This document shows positions 21,849 to 33,528 of a stretch of 64,000 nucleotides of DNA, in pieces. This DNA comes from CAJXJP01 sp964022365 (lineage in GTDB: Bacteria; Patescibacteriota; Gracilibacteria; BD1-5; UBA6164). The stretch spans positions 124,001 to 188,000 of the forward strand of contig CAXHZN010000001.1 in assembly GCA_964022365.1 (NCBI GenBank), written 5' to 3'. The position numbers and the translations under genes are program-made. The notes beneath the pieces were generated by a model. The model had not been told where the DNA came from and ran no database searches. It worked only from the letters and a program-made list of their open reading frames with translations. The stretch's first letter is position 1, and each line of letters begins with the position of its first letter.

Positions 21849-22067
21849 TTATAAAAGTGTGAAAATCACAAACAATGAACAAACAGTCGAAGCTAAAAAT
21901 AATACTGAAACAATCTGCATTACACTACGATAATTTCTTTTTAAACAAACACTTTCAATATGTTTCATATGTCTTTTATTGAGCATATTTAAGCGTTTAT
22001 AAACGAAAATATAAAAGCCAATAACTACCAATATGTATAAAACAGCAACAATAATTTTTGTGAACAT
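21849..22067 (-). CDS. Small two-span membrane protein, unknown function
   Basis: 72 residues from ATG 22067. Two hydrophobic segments (IIVAVLYILVVIGFYIFV and QIVSVLFLASTVCSLFVIF) flank a basic loop (KRLNMLNKRHMKH). No UGA. It is likely cotranscribed with the PH-like membrane protein gene. Confidence 0.6.
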   Translation of the reverse strand: MFTKIIVAVLYILVVIGFYIFVYKRLNMLNKRHMKHIESVCLKRNYRSVMQIVSVLFLASTVCSLFVIFTLL

Positions 22068-22085
22068 ATTCTATATTATTATCAA

Positions 22086-22349
22086 CTAAAAAGTTATTTT
22101 TATTTTTTTAAATTGCGAAGTATCTCAAGAAAGTATACAAATACTATCTTTTTTTAATCTTAAAGATTTCTTAAGAAAAGCAAGCAAATGTTTATTTGCT
22201 TTTCATTTTTCAGGTACACTTGCAATTCTTATTTTTATGGTTCCATCTGGCAAAATTTCTTGAAATTTTGTAGTTTGAGCATTTGGAATTATTTTTACTT
22301 TTAAAATATTGTTCTGCAAGTTTGAGCGAATATATTCAACAAAATCCAT
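22086..22349 (-). CDS. YggU family protein (DUF167)
   Basis: 87 residues from ATG 22349. Typical DUF167 pattern: VKIIPNAQTTKFQEI, then IRIASVPEKGKANKHLLAFLKKSL and LSGDTSQFKKIKI. This is a small conserved fold of unknown biochemical role found across bacteria and archaea. Two glycines are UGA. Confidence 0.85.
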
Positions 22350-22429
22350 AAAATAAATTTTTAAAAATCATATTTTCAAGTATACTAAAAAAAGAAAAAA
22401 ATTACAATTTTATTTTTTAGCAAACTTCT

Positions 22430-23494
22430 ATGAACATTGGGGTAGATTTGAGATTTTTAGAAGATGATATGTATTCACATTTTGCTGTTGAATTGGTTAA
22501 AAATTTAATAGAAAAAAATCCTCATAATCAATATAATATTTATATTAAAAAGACAGATGTATTTTCTGTAAATATACCAAATATTCACATTCACACTGTA
22601 AATATTTCAAACGGAAGTTTGCAAGAACAATTAAAATTATCAAAAATATTTTCTCGTGATAAAAATTCATACATGATATTTTTTAATCACTTTAAACCTA
22701 TTTGATACAAATGAGATTATTATACAATTATCTCTGGTTTAAAAGATATTTTTTATCAAAATTTTTCTAATTATTTTGAAAAATACAGTTATTTATTTTT
22801 ACTGGAAAAAAATTTAAAAAATTCAAAGAAAGTTTTATGTTTTGATGAAAACACTAAAGATGAACTTATAGAAAGATTTGATTTTACAGAAGAAAAAATT
22901 TCTGTTTTACCATGATTTTTTATTGCAAATAAAAAAGTCGTTGAAAACCAAGTACAAATAGATATTGTGTCAAAATATGGTTTAGCCCCTCAATATTTTA
23001 TTTATTCTGGTTGAGATGGAATTGAAAAAAATCTTGATAGACTGGTTCAAGTTTTTCATAGATTACACAAACAAAATTCAAAAACAGATTTAGTATTTTT
23101 ATGAGATAAAATTGGGAAAAATATTGATTTGCGTCATGCAATTGTAGAAAGCAATCTCAAAGAGCATGTTCACTTTATTGATCACATTAATCCTGGAGAA
23201 GAACATTTATTATATTCAAAATCTCAAGGAGTTATTTTCCCAAGTTTATACGAATCTTTTCCGTTTCGTTTATCAAATCCTCTTGCGCTAAATATTCCAA
23301 TTTATGCGAGTAATTTACATAATATTTCTCATATTTGTGAAGATAAAATCGAATATTTTTCAGCTATTTCTACAAATTCTATTTTAGAAAAAATTCAAAA
23401 TATTTCACAAAAAAACTCTCCAGACTACAGTGAAATTTTATCAAAATATAATATAAAAAATACTATTGAATCTCTCGAAAAAATAATTCATTAA
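22430..23494 (+). CDS. Glycosyltransferase (GT4-like)
   Basis: 354 residues from ATG 22430, read through five UGA codons. It starts MNIGVDLRFLEDDMYSHFAVEL like GT4 mannosyltransferase-type enzymes. The C-terminal donor-binding half has YFIYSGGDGIEKNLDRLVQVF, a VFLGDK strand and SQGVIFPSLYESFPFRLSNPLAL, the position of the EX7E motif. It is likely a cytosolic enzyme of surface glycan synthesis; donor and acceptor are unknown. hrcA follows after 11 bases. Confidence 0.85.
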
Positions 23495-23505
23495 TTGCTT
23501 ATAAT

Positions 23506-24204
23506 ATGTCTCAACTAACGCAAAGAAACATAGAAATTCTCAAAATTATTGTTGATGAATTTATCCAAAGTGGAGAAGTTATCGGGAGTAAAGGACTCTT
23601 ACAAAAATATGATTTATGAGTTTCTCCTGCAACGGTTCGTAACGATATGGCAAAACTTGAAACCCTCGACTTACTCTATCAACCATATAATTCAGCATGA
23701 AGACTTCCCACAGCTAAAGGACTCAGAGCATTTGTAAATTATCTCATGCAAAGTAGTCCTGACTATTTTTTGCAACAAAAAAATACTCAAAAATATTTTG
23801 AAGAAGTAAAAAAAATATGAGATTTTGTACATAGAATCAGTTTTGAATTAGCAAAAAATACTTGAGAAATTGCATTTTTTTCACTTCCAGATAAACATAT
23901 TTTAGAATATTCTTGAGTAGGAAAATTTCTCGAAGAAAATCATAAAAGAATGTGAAACTCAATATTTTCTATTATAAAAATGCTCGAAGATAGATTTCAT
24001 TTTCAAAAATTTATCGATGAACTCCCAAAAAATAATGATATCAATATTTTCATCTGAGACGAAAATATTTTGCCTTTTTTAAAGGATTATACGATTATTC
24101 TCAAACCAGTGAGTATCGATGGAAATATTTGATACGTTTGAATTATTTGAAGTTTAAAGATGAACTATAGTTTTAATATTTCAGCTGTGAGAGGGATAAT
24201 TTAA
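23506..24204 (+). CDS. hrcA: Heat-inducible transcription repressor HrcA (short form)
   Basis: 232 residues against about 340 in most HrcA. The winged-helix N-terminus is canonical: MSQLTQRNIEILKIIVDEFIQSGEVIGSKGLL, then GVSPATVRNDMAKLE and AGRLPTAKGLRAFVNYL. The C-terminal GAF-like part ends with IIGSLKMNYSFNISAVRGII, the family's terminal motif. HrcA represses groE/dnaK operons through CIRCE elements. No grpE, dnaK or CIRCE is seen here. Shortening is in the middle domain, not the ends. Confidence 0.9.
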
Positions 24205-24208
24205 AAAT

Positions 24209-24244
24209 AAAAAAAGAACGATTTTTAAAAATCGTTCTTTTTTT
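24209..24244. terminator. Bidirectional terminator hrcA / trxA
   Basis: AAGAACGATTTTT / AAAAATCGTTCTT hairpin with A- and T-runs. Confidence 0.85.
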
Positions 24245-24255
24245 ATTTGAAAATA

Positions 24256-24567
24256 TTATAAATATTTAGCAGTAGCTGCTTCTAATTCTTCAGCTTTTTT
24301 CACACCTACCATTTGTTCTACCATTTCTCCATCTTTTAAAACGATAAGAGTAGGAATAGACATAACTCTAAATTGACCAGCAATTTCAGGATTTTCATCT
24401 ACGTTGATTTTACCAACAGTCATTTTATCACCCATTTGTTCAGAGAATTGATCTAGGATTGGTAACATTGTTTGACAAGGTCCACACCATTCAGCCCAGA
24501 AATCGATTAAAACTACACCTTCTTTTGAAACTTCTTCGAAGTTTTCTTTGTTAATAACTACAGTCAT
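24256..24567 (-). CDS. trxA: Thioredoxin
   Basis: 103 residues, standard length. The active site is WAEWCGPCQTMLP and the cis-Pro loop is RVMSIPTLIVLKDGE. It reduces protein disulfides in the cytoplasm. No signal peptide. No UGA codons. Confidence 0.97.
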   Translation of the reverse strand: MTVVINKENFEEVSKEGVVLIDFWAEWCGPCQTMLPILDQFSEQMGDKMTVGKINVDENPEIAGQFRVMSIPTLIVLKDGEMVEQMVGVKKAEELEAATAKYL

Positions 24568-24675
24568 TTTGTAATAATTATAAATTAATATATATGAGAT
24601 TATAATTAGAAATTATCTTTTTCAAAATAATTTTCTTTTTTAATTATTCACTAATATTTTTAATAGAAATATTTT

Positions 24676-25398
24676 TTAATTCTCAAAAATATCTTTAAAA
24701 ACTTTTATTGCCAAGTCCTGATTTATAAAAAATGGACTTGTTGCTACTGTGATAATTTTTGCTTTACTTGCAGCATCTAATACTACTTTTTTCTTTAAAT
24801 CATAATCAATGAAATCTAGATCCGGTTGAAAGAAATCTAAATCTAAATTCAATATTATATTTTCACCTAAAGTAGACCTTAAATCTAAATATTCTTCTAA
24901 ATTATATGTATTTCTCACTTGAATAATTTTTGAAATTAATCCTTCATTTTGCGCAGGAATTATATAATTTCAGACGTTATACACATAATTTGTATAGTGA
25001 AATACTTTTTGTAAATCTTGAGAATCTGGTTTGATCAAATATTCACCAGGATCTCTTGTATCGGCATGTTCGTCAATGTGAATTAACGTGTTATCATCTC
25101 AAATAATATTTTGATTTCTCGCTAAATACCAAAAATAATATGCATGATTATGATTATCAAACAGATAAATATCTTTTCCTTGCCACGATATTTTATAAAA
25201 ATTTTTTAAACCTGTATTAGTAGAAAGTTGATCATCAAAACCAAAATCTTCAAAAACTACTTCATCTCATAATTCAATATCTCAAATCTCAGCTTCGATT
25301 AATTTTGGTACCCAAAGTTTTTTATTTTTTCTTTGTTCAAATGAAAACGCATTATTCCCTTTTGCTTCATCGAGATAAAATCATGTATAATTATTCAT
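24676..25398 (-). CDS. UPF0489-family protein
   Basis: 240 residues from ATG 25398. The family pattern is clear: DIYLFDNHNHAYYFWYLARN, then LIHIDEHADTRDPGEYL, then ILNLDLDFFQPDLDFIDY. The His/Asp-rich motifs resemble arginase-like metal sites, and a hydrolase fold has been suggested for the family. Function is unknown. Four UGA codons are read as Gly near the N-terminus. Confidence 0.75.
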
Positions 25399-25474
25399 AT
25401 TTTTACTTTTTTTATAATAATTTTTCAGTATTATAAAAGAAATAAAAAATTTCTCAAGTTCTGAAATTTTAATC

Positions 25475-25510
25475 CATCCCCCTTGGGGTACTTCCTTTAC
25501 AAAAGGAAGA
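25475..25510. repeat. Dispersed GC-rich palindromic repeat
   Basis: CCATCCCCCTTGGGGTACTTCC...AAAAGGAAG; same family as copies at 41771-41815 and 47003-47046. It lies between divergent genes. Confidence 0.7.
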
Positions 25511-25534
25511 AATACTACTAATAATTACTATTTG

Positions 25535-26215
25535 ATGTTCAAAAAAGATATTCCAGAATTCGCTGCTAAGCTCAATGAAATGTTTCCTGATGCTAAAACT
25601 GAATTAATTTTCCACAATGAATTTCAGCTTTTAATTGCGATTCTTATGTCTGCTCAAGCCACTGACAAACAAGTGAATATCGTAAACAGAAATTTTTTTA
25701 ATTTTTTAGTAACTCCTCAAGACTGAGTAAATATGGATTTGGATTATATAAAAGAATTTATTAATTCTATTTCATTTTTTAATAATAAAGCTGCAAATAT
25801 TAAAAAAACTTCACAAATATTAGTAGAACAATACAATTCAAAAATACCTAAAACCATCGAACAACTTACCACTCTCCCAGGAGTAGGAATAAAAACAGCA
25901 AAAGTTTTTCTTGCTGTTATCGAAGATGCTCCATATATCTGAGTGGATACTCACGTGCACAGAGTTTTGAACAGACTTGGTTTAGTTAATACAAAATCTC
26001 CAAATGAAACGGATAAAAAAATTTCTAAATGATTCACAAAACAAAACCACTGAATGCTTCATAATACTTTGGTTTTATTTGGAAGATATCATTGTATTGC
26101 TAGAAAACCTAAATGCGAAACTTGCCCTTTCCAAGAAAAATGTAAATATTATAAACAAGTTTTTCTTAAACAAAAAATTCTAGAAGAAAAATTAAAACAA
26201 AAAAAACTGTCGTAA
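25535..26215 (+). CDS. nth: Endonuclease III
   Basis: 226 residues. The helix-hairpin-helix is LTTLPGVGIKTAKVFL. The catalytic Lys is in SAQATDKQVN, and Asp in YIGVDTHVHRVLNRLG (Gly as UGA). The 4Fe-4S ligands are CIARKPKCETCPFQEKC (C-x7-C-x2-C-x5-C spacing in this copy). It removes oxidised pyrimidines and nicks abasic sites. TTG-ATG occurs at 25532; the ATG at 25535 is taken as the start. Confidence 0.95.
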
Positions 26216-26227
26216 GACAGTTTTTTT
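26199..26227. terminator. Bidirectional terminator
   Basis: AAAAACTGTC / GACAGTTTTT hairpin over the nth stop codon, shared with the convergent pseudopilin gene. Confidence 0.8.
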
Positions 26228-27518
26228 ATCTAATTGCTGAAACACAATATACTTCATCTGAAAATGATTTATAATTAGATGAAGCAGAATATGCTGGTCA
26301 TGTTTCTATAGCATACTCATAAGCAGCTAATCTATCATTTTGAATATAAAATATATCTTTTTTATCGTCTTTTGTAGTTATAATCATAGTTTCATCATCT
26401 GAAGCATCTTCATATAAAACGTCAGCTACGAAAGTTCTATTTTTCCATTTTACGGTTAAATTTTTAGATGAAAATTGAGTATTTTGTTTTATAGTTTTCG
26501 TGAGGTTTCATTTTTCAGTCCCTATAAAATCATATATTATTGTTGGTGTTTCATATTTTTCATGTTCTGGTTCTGAAGAAAAACACTGCAATAAAATATC
26601 TCTATTTCTATCGTCAGTCCAAACGTTTGATAATTTTCATTTTGTTGAAATATCTCTTTTTATTGAAGTTATAAATTCATTATTTCCTGGATTTGTTTCT
26701 GAAAATAAATTTTGAGTTGTAGTATCAGCTAACATGGTTGCAAATGTCCATCCTCATCCATCTGTAGTCATATCGCAATATACTTTATCACTTACACCAT
26801 CTGCATTGGGATCAATCGAATAAATACCACTTTGTGAACTTCATTTTAGATCTTTAATTCTTTTACAATCATAATTTGGACTCATATGTGATAACTCTCA
26901 AAATACTCAACTATACATTTCATTATTATCAAAATATAATTGAATTTCTTGTGTTCAAACATCTTGAATATCTAATTCTCCTGCATCTTTAATAAAGATA
27001 TTTTCTTGAATTGGAGTATTTAACTCATCAAGAAAAATTCATACTTTTTTCCCTTCTATAAATGGAGTTCTGAGTGCATAATTTATTGCAGAAGCTTGAT
27101 TATTTATAGCTAATGGAGCTAATGAGTTATCTAAACTATTTTCTAATAATGCTAATAAACTAAAGTTTTTTCCATCTCTAGTCATAGAATATGTAAAATA
27201 TTTTTGATCTTTTGGATCATATCATTCTGTAGAATATTCAATAGATTCTAATACATTTTGTCCTGCATATCATTGATATCATATAATAGTACTTCCAGAT
27301 GTTATTTCAACATAATCTTCAGGCATTGCCAACACAGATTTTGCTTGAGTTATTTTTAGTCCATCATAAATTGATTTGAGTTGAGCCACTCTATTTGTAT
27401 CTCTTACTCATGCTAAATATCAACTATATGCAACAAATCAAATAGTTGATAAAATAGCTAAAATTGAAACTACTACTATAAGCTCAACCAGAGTAAATCA
27501 CTTATTTATATATTTCAT
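26226..27518 (-). CDS. Pseudopilin-like protein with fibrinogen-related domain
   Basis: 430 residues from ATG 27518. The prepilin-type N-terminus MKYINKGFTLVELIVVVSILAIL has its -1 Gly as UGA. Residues about 40-210 are pilin-like beta structure. Near residue 240 is YDCKRIKDLKGSSQSGIYSI, then VYCDMTTDGGGWTFATM, the hallmark of fibrinogen-related (FReD) domains. Such domains bind carbohydrates or acetylated groups. The combination points to a pilus-tip or pilus-borne adhesin. Cys residues are spaced like the FReD disulfides. Confidence 0.85.
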
Positions 27519-27703
27519 TGTTTTGTTTTATATTTATATATTTCATATATAAAATTACTCATCTAATCAACAAAAACAAGTTAAATTATATTGACATTAT
27601 TATATTTATAATTTTAAAATAAAAATATGGATAAATCAAATATTTGACATATAAAATTATATACTTTATAATATATATAATATTTCTTTTTGTTCATAGA
27701 TTT

Positions 27704-28768
27704 ATGAAAAAATTTCAAGAAAAATTTAGTTGAGGTTTCCATACTTTAAAAACTAAATTATCATCAAGTATCCAAAATATTTTGCATTCAAATAAACAAA
27801 ATGTTCAAAATATTTTAGACCAACCAAATCAAACCAGTATTCAAAACCAGCCTTGTGTAGAAAAAACTCAAGAAAATAAATCTTGAGAACTTTGAGAATC
27901 AATTGAAAATGATAAAAAACTTCAACCTTATAGTATAGAATTTTTATGAGAAAAAATTATTGTATTATGATATGAAAATTCTCAAGAAATTTATAAAATT
28001 TTCCCGGCAACATGATGAAAATTTATTCATGGAAATCAAGCAGACCAAATTACTGCATTATATCAAACCCATAAAAGAGCATTTTTTAAAAAAATAAAAA
28101 ATAATGCTAAAAATAAAAATCATATAAAAAAAATATTTTTAGAAATTTGAAAAAATAAAAATATATCTTCTAATGAAATAAATAAAACAACTCAAAATAT
28201 TCAACCAAAAAAATCAGCGGCACAAAGAATTCAAGAAAATAAAAGAAAGAAAAATTTAGAAGCAATCGAAAAAAGAAAACAAAAGCAACAAGAAAAATTA
28301 GAAGCTCAAAAACAAGAAGAAATTTTGCAAAATAAAAAAATACAAGCAGAAAATATTCAATCTGACTATGAAACACTCTATCCTTTTAGTAGTAATTTAT
28401 CGAAAATTTCTCCATGGCAAAATGATTTTTCAAAAAAATTATCCGATCAAGAAAAACAAGAAAAATTTCAACAAATCTCATCTGCCAGCAGTATTTATAA
28501 AATTTTAATGTCTCGATTACCAAAAAGTATATTTGAAAAAACTCATTGATTAGATGATACAAAAAGATATACTGTATTAAAGGAATATATTAAAAGTTAT
28601 CTAAATCAAGATTTTGAATATTCTCTCGAAACAAAAAATCAACAAAGACATTTACTCCATTTAGTAAATAGTGCTTGAGAAATATTATTATTATCTCATC
28701 AATACAAAAAACAAAATTCTTCAAAAAATAATCCTCAATGGACAAATTATTATAATAATGCAGCATAA
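27704..28768 (+). CDS. Coiled-coil protein, unknown function
   Basis: 354 residues from ATG 27704, Gln/Lys/Asn-rich, read through eight UGA codons. Residues about 160-215 are a long charged coiled coil (AAQRIQENKRKKNLEAIEKR onward). Two adjacent genes share style (Asn/Gln-rich, no signal), and the next gene starts 21 bases downstream, so the two are probably an operon. No family is recognised. Confidence 0.7.
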
Positions 28769-28789
28769 ATTATTTTTAATAAAAATATT

Positions 28790-29710
28790 ATGAACACTCC
28801 TTTTCAAAACGAAAATAATTGAAATCACTCTCCTAAAATCATAAAAAATAATCTCATAAGTAATTCTAAATATGACTTATATCAATGTAAAAACGAAAGA
28901 ATTTACACATTGGTAAATAAAGTTTCTGGACAAATTGATTATGTATTATGACAAAAATCTAAAGAAGATACCGTACATATTTTTAATGGATTTGAAGCTG
29001 GGAGTATAAAAGCTATGTGGAATAGTAAAAATAGAGATGATATTTTTATTCGTGATTTATCTTTGCAAAAACCTCAAACTCAACAGTTACTTTCTCAAAG
29101 ACTCAAAGAGCATATCAACAAAAAACGTCAAAATAATAGAAAATTATATAAGCCTCTCAATGAAAATATTTCTGATGGAATTTATATGTATACAAATAGT
29201 AAAAATCAAGAAATTGAAGTATGAATTTTATCATGAAGGATAACTCGTATAGATTCAGCAGATGCTCAAATTTCACCTGCTCAAAAGTCTGCAATTACAA
29301 AATCTATTAAAAATTATGGGACTCCAAATGAAAGTCCAAGATTAAAAAAACAAGAATATACTGAAAAATGAAATACTATTTCTCAATATAATATAGATGT
29401 AAACGATCCAAAAATTGATCATGAAATTGTTGAACTTTTTATCAAAATATGAGATACAACGCAGTGAATTTCTAAGCAACAAATAAAATATATAATTCAA
29501 GCATTTACATATTACTCTCAATTTTCAAATTTAGAACCTTGAGAACAATTAAAATATTTACAAAGTAATCATAATATATGATTTTTATTTAGTGGAATTA
29601 TTGGGAAAATGAGAGATGAAAAAATTAAACATTTTCCTTTACACGTAACAAGATTACATGTTTTAAAAAATATTATAGAACAATGAAACCATCAAAAAAC
29701 TCAGAATTAA
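28790..29710 (+). CDS. Unknown soluble protein
   Basis: 306 residues from ATG 28790 to TAA 29710, ten or so UGA read as Gly. No membrane segments or catalytic motifs are seen. The N-terminal region (YDLYQCKNERIYTLVNKVSGQIDYVLG) is beta-rich and resembles the corresponding part of the preceding gene (YSIEFLGEKIIVLGYEN). They may share a domain. The stop codon overlaps the stop of the convergent flippase gene and a terminator. Confidence 0.7.
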
Positions 29711-29726
29711 GATTCTGAGTTTTTTT
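29693..29726. terminator. Shared terminator inside overlapping convergent gene ends
   Basis: AAAAACTCAGAATT / AAGATTCTGAGTTTTT hairpin; the two convergent stop codons lie in its loop. Confidence 0.85.
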
Positions 29727-31191
29727 GTAAAATATTTTTATAATTAAGATAGAAGAATCCACAATAGAATCAAAATAAAATTCAACCATAAATAAGCATA
29801 TCCCAAATTATACCAAGAGAACAATTATGAATTAATAGCGTTCAAATAATAAAAATGAATATTCCAAAAATAATATTTTTTATCATATCTTTCCAAGGAA
29901 ACTCAAAGTGGACAATATGTCTACAATAAAAATATCATAAACTCATTAATAATATTTGGCTGAATAAAGTGATAATTCCTGCTCAAATAAATGAATAAAT
30001 TGGTATCAAAATAATATTTCAAATAATATTAAACAGAGTGACAGCAATATTTATTTTTAATAATCTCGATTGATAATTGGTCGCAATAAGTGTATAAATA
30101 AATACCAAAGATATAAAATGAAACAATACAACTGCAAAAACAACTAAGAATGCATCAGCTGAATTAAAGAGCGTTCCTGTATCTAAATACTCTCTATTCG
30201 CTACTATTTCTATCATATTTTCACGAAATAATACTCATAAAACAAATATCAATAGTCATCCAGCAAATAAAAATTTAAATGACATTTGAATTAATTTTTG
30301 AAATGTATCTAAAGATTTATTTTTAAAACTTTGTGATAAAGATGGTAAAACTGAATTTAAATAAAACCCTCCCAACACCATAATAACTTCTACAATTCTC
30401 ATTGGAACAGAATACAGAGCAATGGAAGTGTCTCAATTTTCATCTAAAAGTGATAATAAAATTATGTCTACTTTAAAGTAGACAACTGATAAAAATAAAG
30501 CAATTCAATACGGGAGAGAAATTTTAAAAATATGTTTTATATAATCCCAATCAAAAGCAAATCAAAATTTTTGGATCCTTCTGGCATAAAAATAATTTAA
30601 AACTGTATTTACAAAACTCGCTAAAACAGACGTTCAAATAATCCATAAAAATGGAGCAAAATAATCAAAATCTGTTCCTTGTTTTACAAAGACAACAAAA
30701 ACAATAAATGCAATAGCTCACAGATTTACCAATTTAGCAAAAATAGCTGAAAACATCGAAAACTCTATTTTCATATTTGCTTGCATCAAAGTCATAATTG
30801 ATGAATTTATGAGTTGGAAAAGTGTAAAAAAACAAATAATCGTGATTCACCAAAGAGCCAATGAAGTATCATATCCTGGGAGGAAAAATGCCAATCAAAT
30901 GGCAATAGCAAAAATAATAAATGCTAAAATAACACGTATTGTTAAAACATTTCAAACTATTTTTTGAGTATCATTTTTATTCGCAGATATTTCACGAATA
31001 GCAATTGTATACAGTCATAAATCGGCTAAAAATACAAAAATTGAAATATAATTATATATTTTTAAATATAGACCATACAAGTCTACCGTAAGATAATTTG
31101 TGAGAATACTAATCAGAAAAATAGAAATAATAGCTGTTCCTACTTTTGATAATATTTGCGCGAAAGTGTTTGAAGCAATTTTTTTAAGCAT
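29707..31191 (-). CDS. Polysaccharide/lipid flippase (MATE/Wzx-like, MOP superfamily)
   Basis: 494 residues from ATG 31191, with about 12-14 hydrophobic spans. The N-terminus MLKKIASNTFAQILSKVGTAIISIF and the following LYGLYLKIYNYISIF segment are typical of the polysaccharide export members of the MOP flippase superfamily. It probably moves undecaprenyl-linked sugars across the membrane. Glycosyltransferase partners are not adjacent (the nearest is at 22430). Many glycines are UGA. Confidence 0.85.
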
Positions 31192-31317
31192 GTTTTTTAT
31201 TATTATTTTTTTCTAGTGTAAGTGCAAAGATGTTTTTGTAAAGAGATTTGTGTATTTTAGCTTTACAAAGTCCTATGAAAAATTATTATCTTATTAGTTT
31301 AATAATTATTTAATTTT

Positions 31318-32886
31318 ATGGGGAAAAATCAAAAAAAAATTTGATGAATAATTGCTGGTATTGTTTTAATACTTATTGTAATTATATTTATTGCTTTAAA
31401 TTTTAAAAATAATCAAAAATTAGAAGAACAAAAGGCATTAGAACAACAGCTAGATGATGTTGAGATAACAATGGATGAAATTGATTGAGATAGTGTACAA
31501 GCCAAAATTAATATACTTAAAAAACGTCTTGAACTCAAATGACTCATTCAAGGTGGAGATTTACATTTTCAAAATGAAGAATTTACAAGAGCCTTATCTA
31601 AATACTTACAAGCCATCAAGCAAAGTCCTGATGATGAATCAATAAAAAATAAAATTTGAAATATATATTTTAAACTGCACAAATACGAACAGGCTTATAA
31701 ATATTATTCTCAAATAAAAACATATTCTCAACTTGATGTTCATAGAGCAATACGTTCTTTATTTTATTGAGTTGAACTAGATGGAAATAAAACCTTATTT
31801 ATCCTAGAAGAACTCAATAGCTATAAACTCAGCGAAGATGAGAAATTTTATTATAAAACTGCAATAGAATGCACAAAAAGTTTTGTCAGCTGTAAAGATA
31901 AATATTCTCAATATTTTGATGAATTAAGTTGAATTGAACAACAAAAAGCTGAAAATTCAGAAAATCAAGATTCTCAAGAAACATCAACTGGTAGCACTCA
32001 AGAAGAAACTCAAATTGTATTTTTTCCAGAATTAGAAAATATTCGTATCGCTCTACAAAATTATGAAAATTTTCAATTTAGTGATCTTTCATATCAATCT
32101 GCACTTATTAGTGGTGCATTTTATCAAAATAGATTGTATCCAGTAGCTATTACTACAGCGACAAATACATTAAAAATTTCACCAGATTATAGACCATTAA
32201 TTAAAATTATTGCTAGAAGTAATTATGAAATTTGAAATTATATTGAAGCAAAAAAATTCTTGATTCAATTTAATAATCTTTGAGATAATGAACCTGAGGT
32301 AAGTTATTTTTTATGAATAGTGCATCAAAAACTTCGTGAATATACTCGTAGTACGATTCAAATGAGAAAAGCAGAATCGCTTTGATATGATAATATCATC
32401 GATATAAAAAGAAGATTAATTTATAATTATTATCAATTATGAGATCACGAAAAAATGTTGAAAATATTTGATGAACTCATGGAGGAAAATATTGAGAATA
32501 TTACATCTGACGATGTAAGTCTTGCTATTTTTTATAATATATTGTATGATAATTATGAAGTTGCCTGAAAGTACACTCTAATATCTCTCGAACTATTTCC
32601 TGAAAATGAAGTATTTTTATGATATAAAAGTTGGCTTGCTCTTCAAAAAGACGATATAAATGAAGAAATAATTTCGCAAATCGAAGAAGATTTACAAAAA
32701 GCTATTGAATTAAATGGAAATAATCCTATGATAAGTTTAACATATGGTCAATTAGAAGAAATAAAAGAAGATAAACAAAAAGCATTTATTTATTACAAAA
32801 AAACTATTTCTCTTGATCCAAGCTGAGAATATGCAAAACTTGCTGAGAAAAAAATAGAAGCTCTCAATTTAGAAAATAATCAATAA
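31318..32886 (+). CDS. Membrane-anchored TPR protein
   Basis: 522 residues from ATG 31318. N-terminal anchor IIAGIVLILIVIIFIALNF, then repeated helical pairs of TPR type, for example GGDLHFQNEEFTRALSKYLQAIKQSPDDESI and KAFIYYKKTISLDPSGEYAKL at the C-terminus. A Glu/Gln/Ser/Thr-rich linker interrupts near residues 220-240. It is likely a scaffold on the outer face of the membrane. The next gene starts 2 bases after the stop (TAATT-ATG), so they form an operon. Confidence 0.8.
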
Positions 32887-32888
32887 TT

Positions 32889-33497
32889 ATGTCTCTAGAT
32901 AAAAAACCATCTTTAGAACAAAATAATAACCCAACTTCAAATATTGAAGTTGGGTTAGATTGATTAGAACAAAAATTTACTGAAAAATATGGATTATCAG
33001 TTGAGACATTTTGAAAACTCAAAGAATTTAAATTTGAAAAACAAGCAACGCAATTACAAAATGAGACTTTATGAGAGTTACAAAGTCTCAGATGAAATCT
33101 CAATAACTTAGAAATTTCACAGCAAGATAAAGAAACTCTTTGAAATTTTTCAAATGAAAAATTTCAAAGCCTCATTTGAGAGATTCAATCTCAACAAATA
33201 AATTCTCAAGAAAAACTTTCAAAATTACAACAAAATATTCTTTGAGAAAATATCCATGAAATTGCATCAAGTAAACATAAAAATGATACTTTTTTTAGTA
33301 ATAAAAGATTAGCGCAAGTATGTAATCCAACAAAACCACACCATCATTTCGACGGAGTTATCGTTGGAGCGAGTAAAAGCTGTATTGCTCTGGCTAAAAC
33401 AGTTGGTACAATTTTTATAGATACCATAAAAACTCCTGTGGATTTATATAAAATCGCTACGAACAAAGCCTATACAGATCAATTTAATAATATATAA
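32889..33497 (+). CDS. Coiled-coil protein, unknown function
   Basis: 202 residues from ATG 32889, Gln/Glu/Leu-rich coiled coil in residues about 40-130 (repeated LxxLQxNxLGE-type spacing). A more globular C-terminus follows (KPHHHFDGVIVGASKSCIALAKTVG). At least eight UGA codons. Translationally coupled to the TPR gene. No family recognised. Confidence 0.7.
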
Positions 33498-33527
33498 AAA
33501 ATCCCAGAAAATTTCTGGGATTTTTTT
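33496..33527. terminator. Bidirectional terminator
   Basis: AAATCCCAGAAA / TTTCTGGGATTT hairpin with A- and T-runs. Confidence 0.85.
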
Positions 33528-33528
33528 C

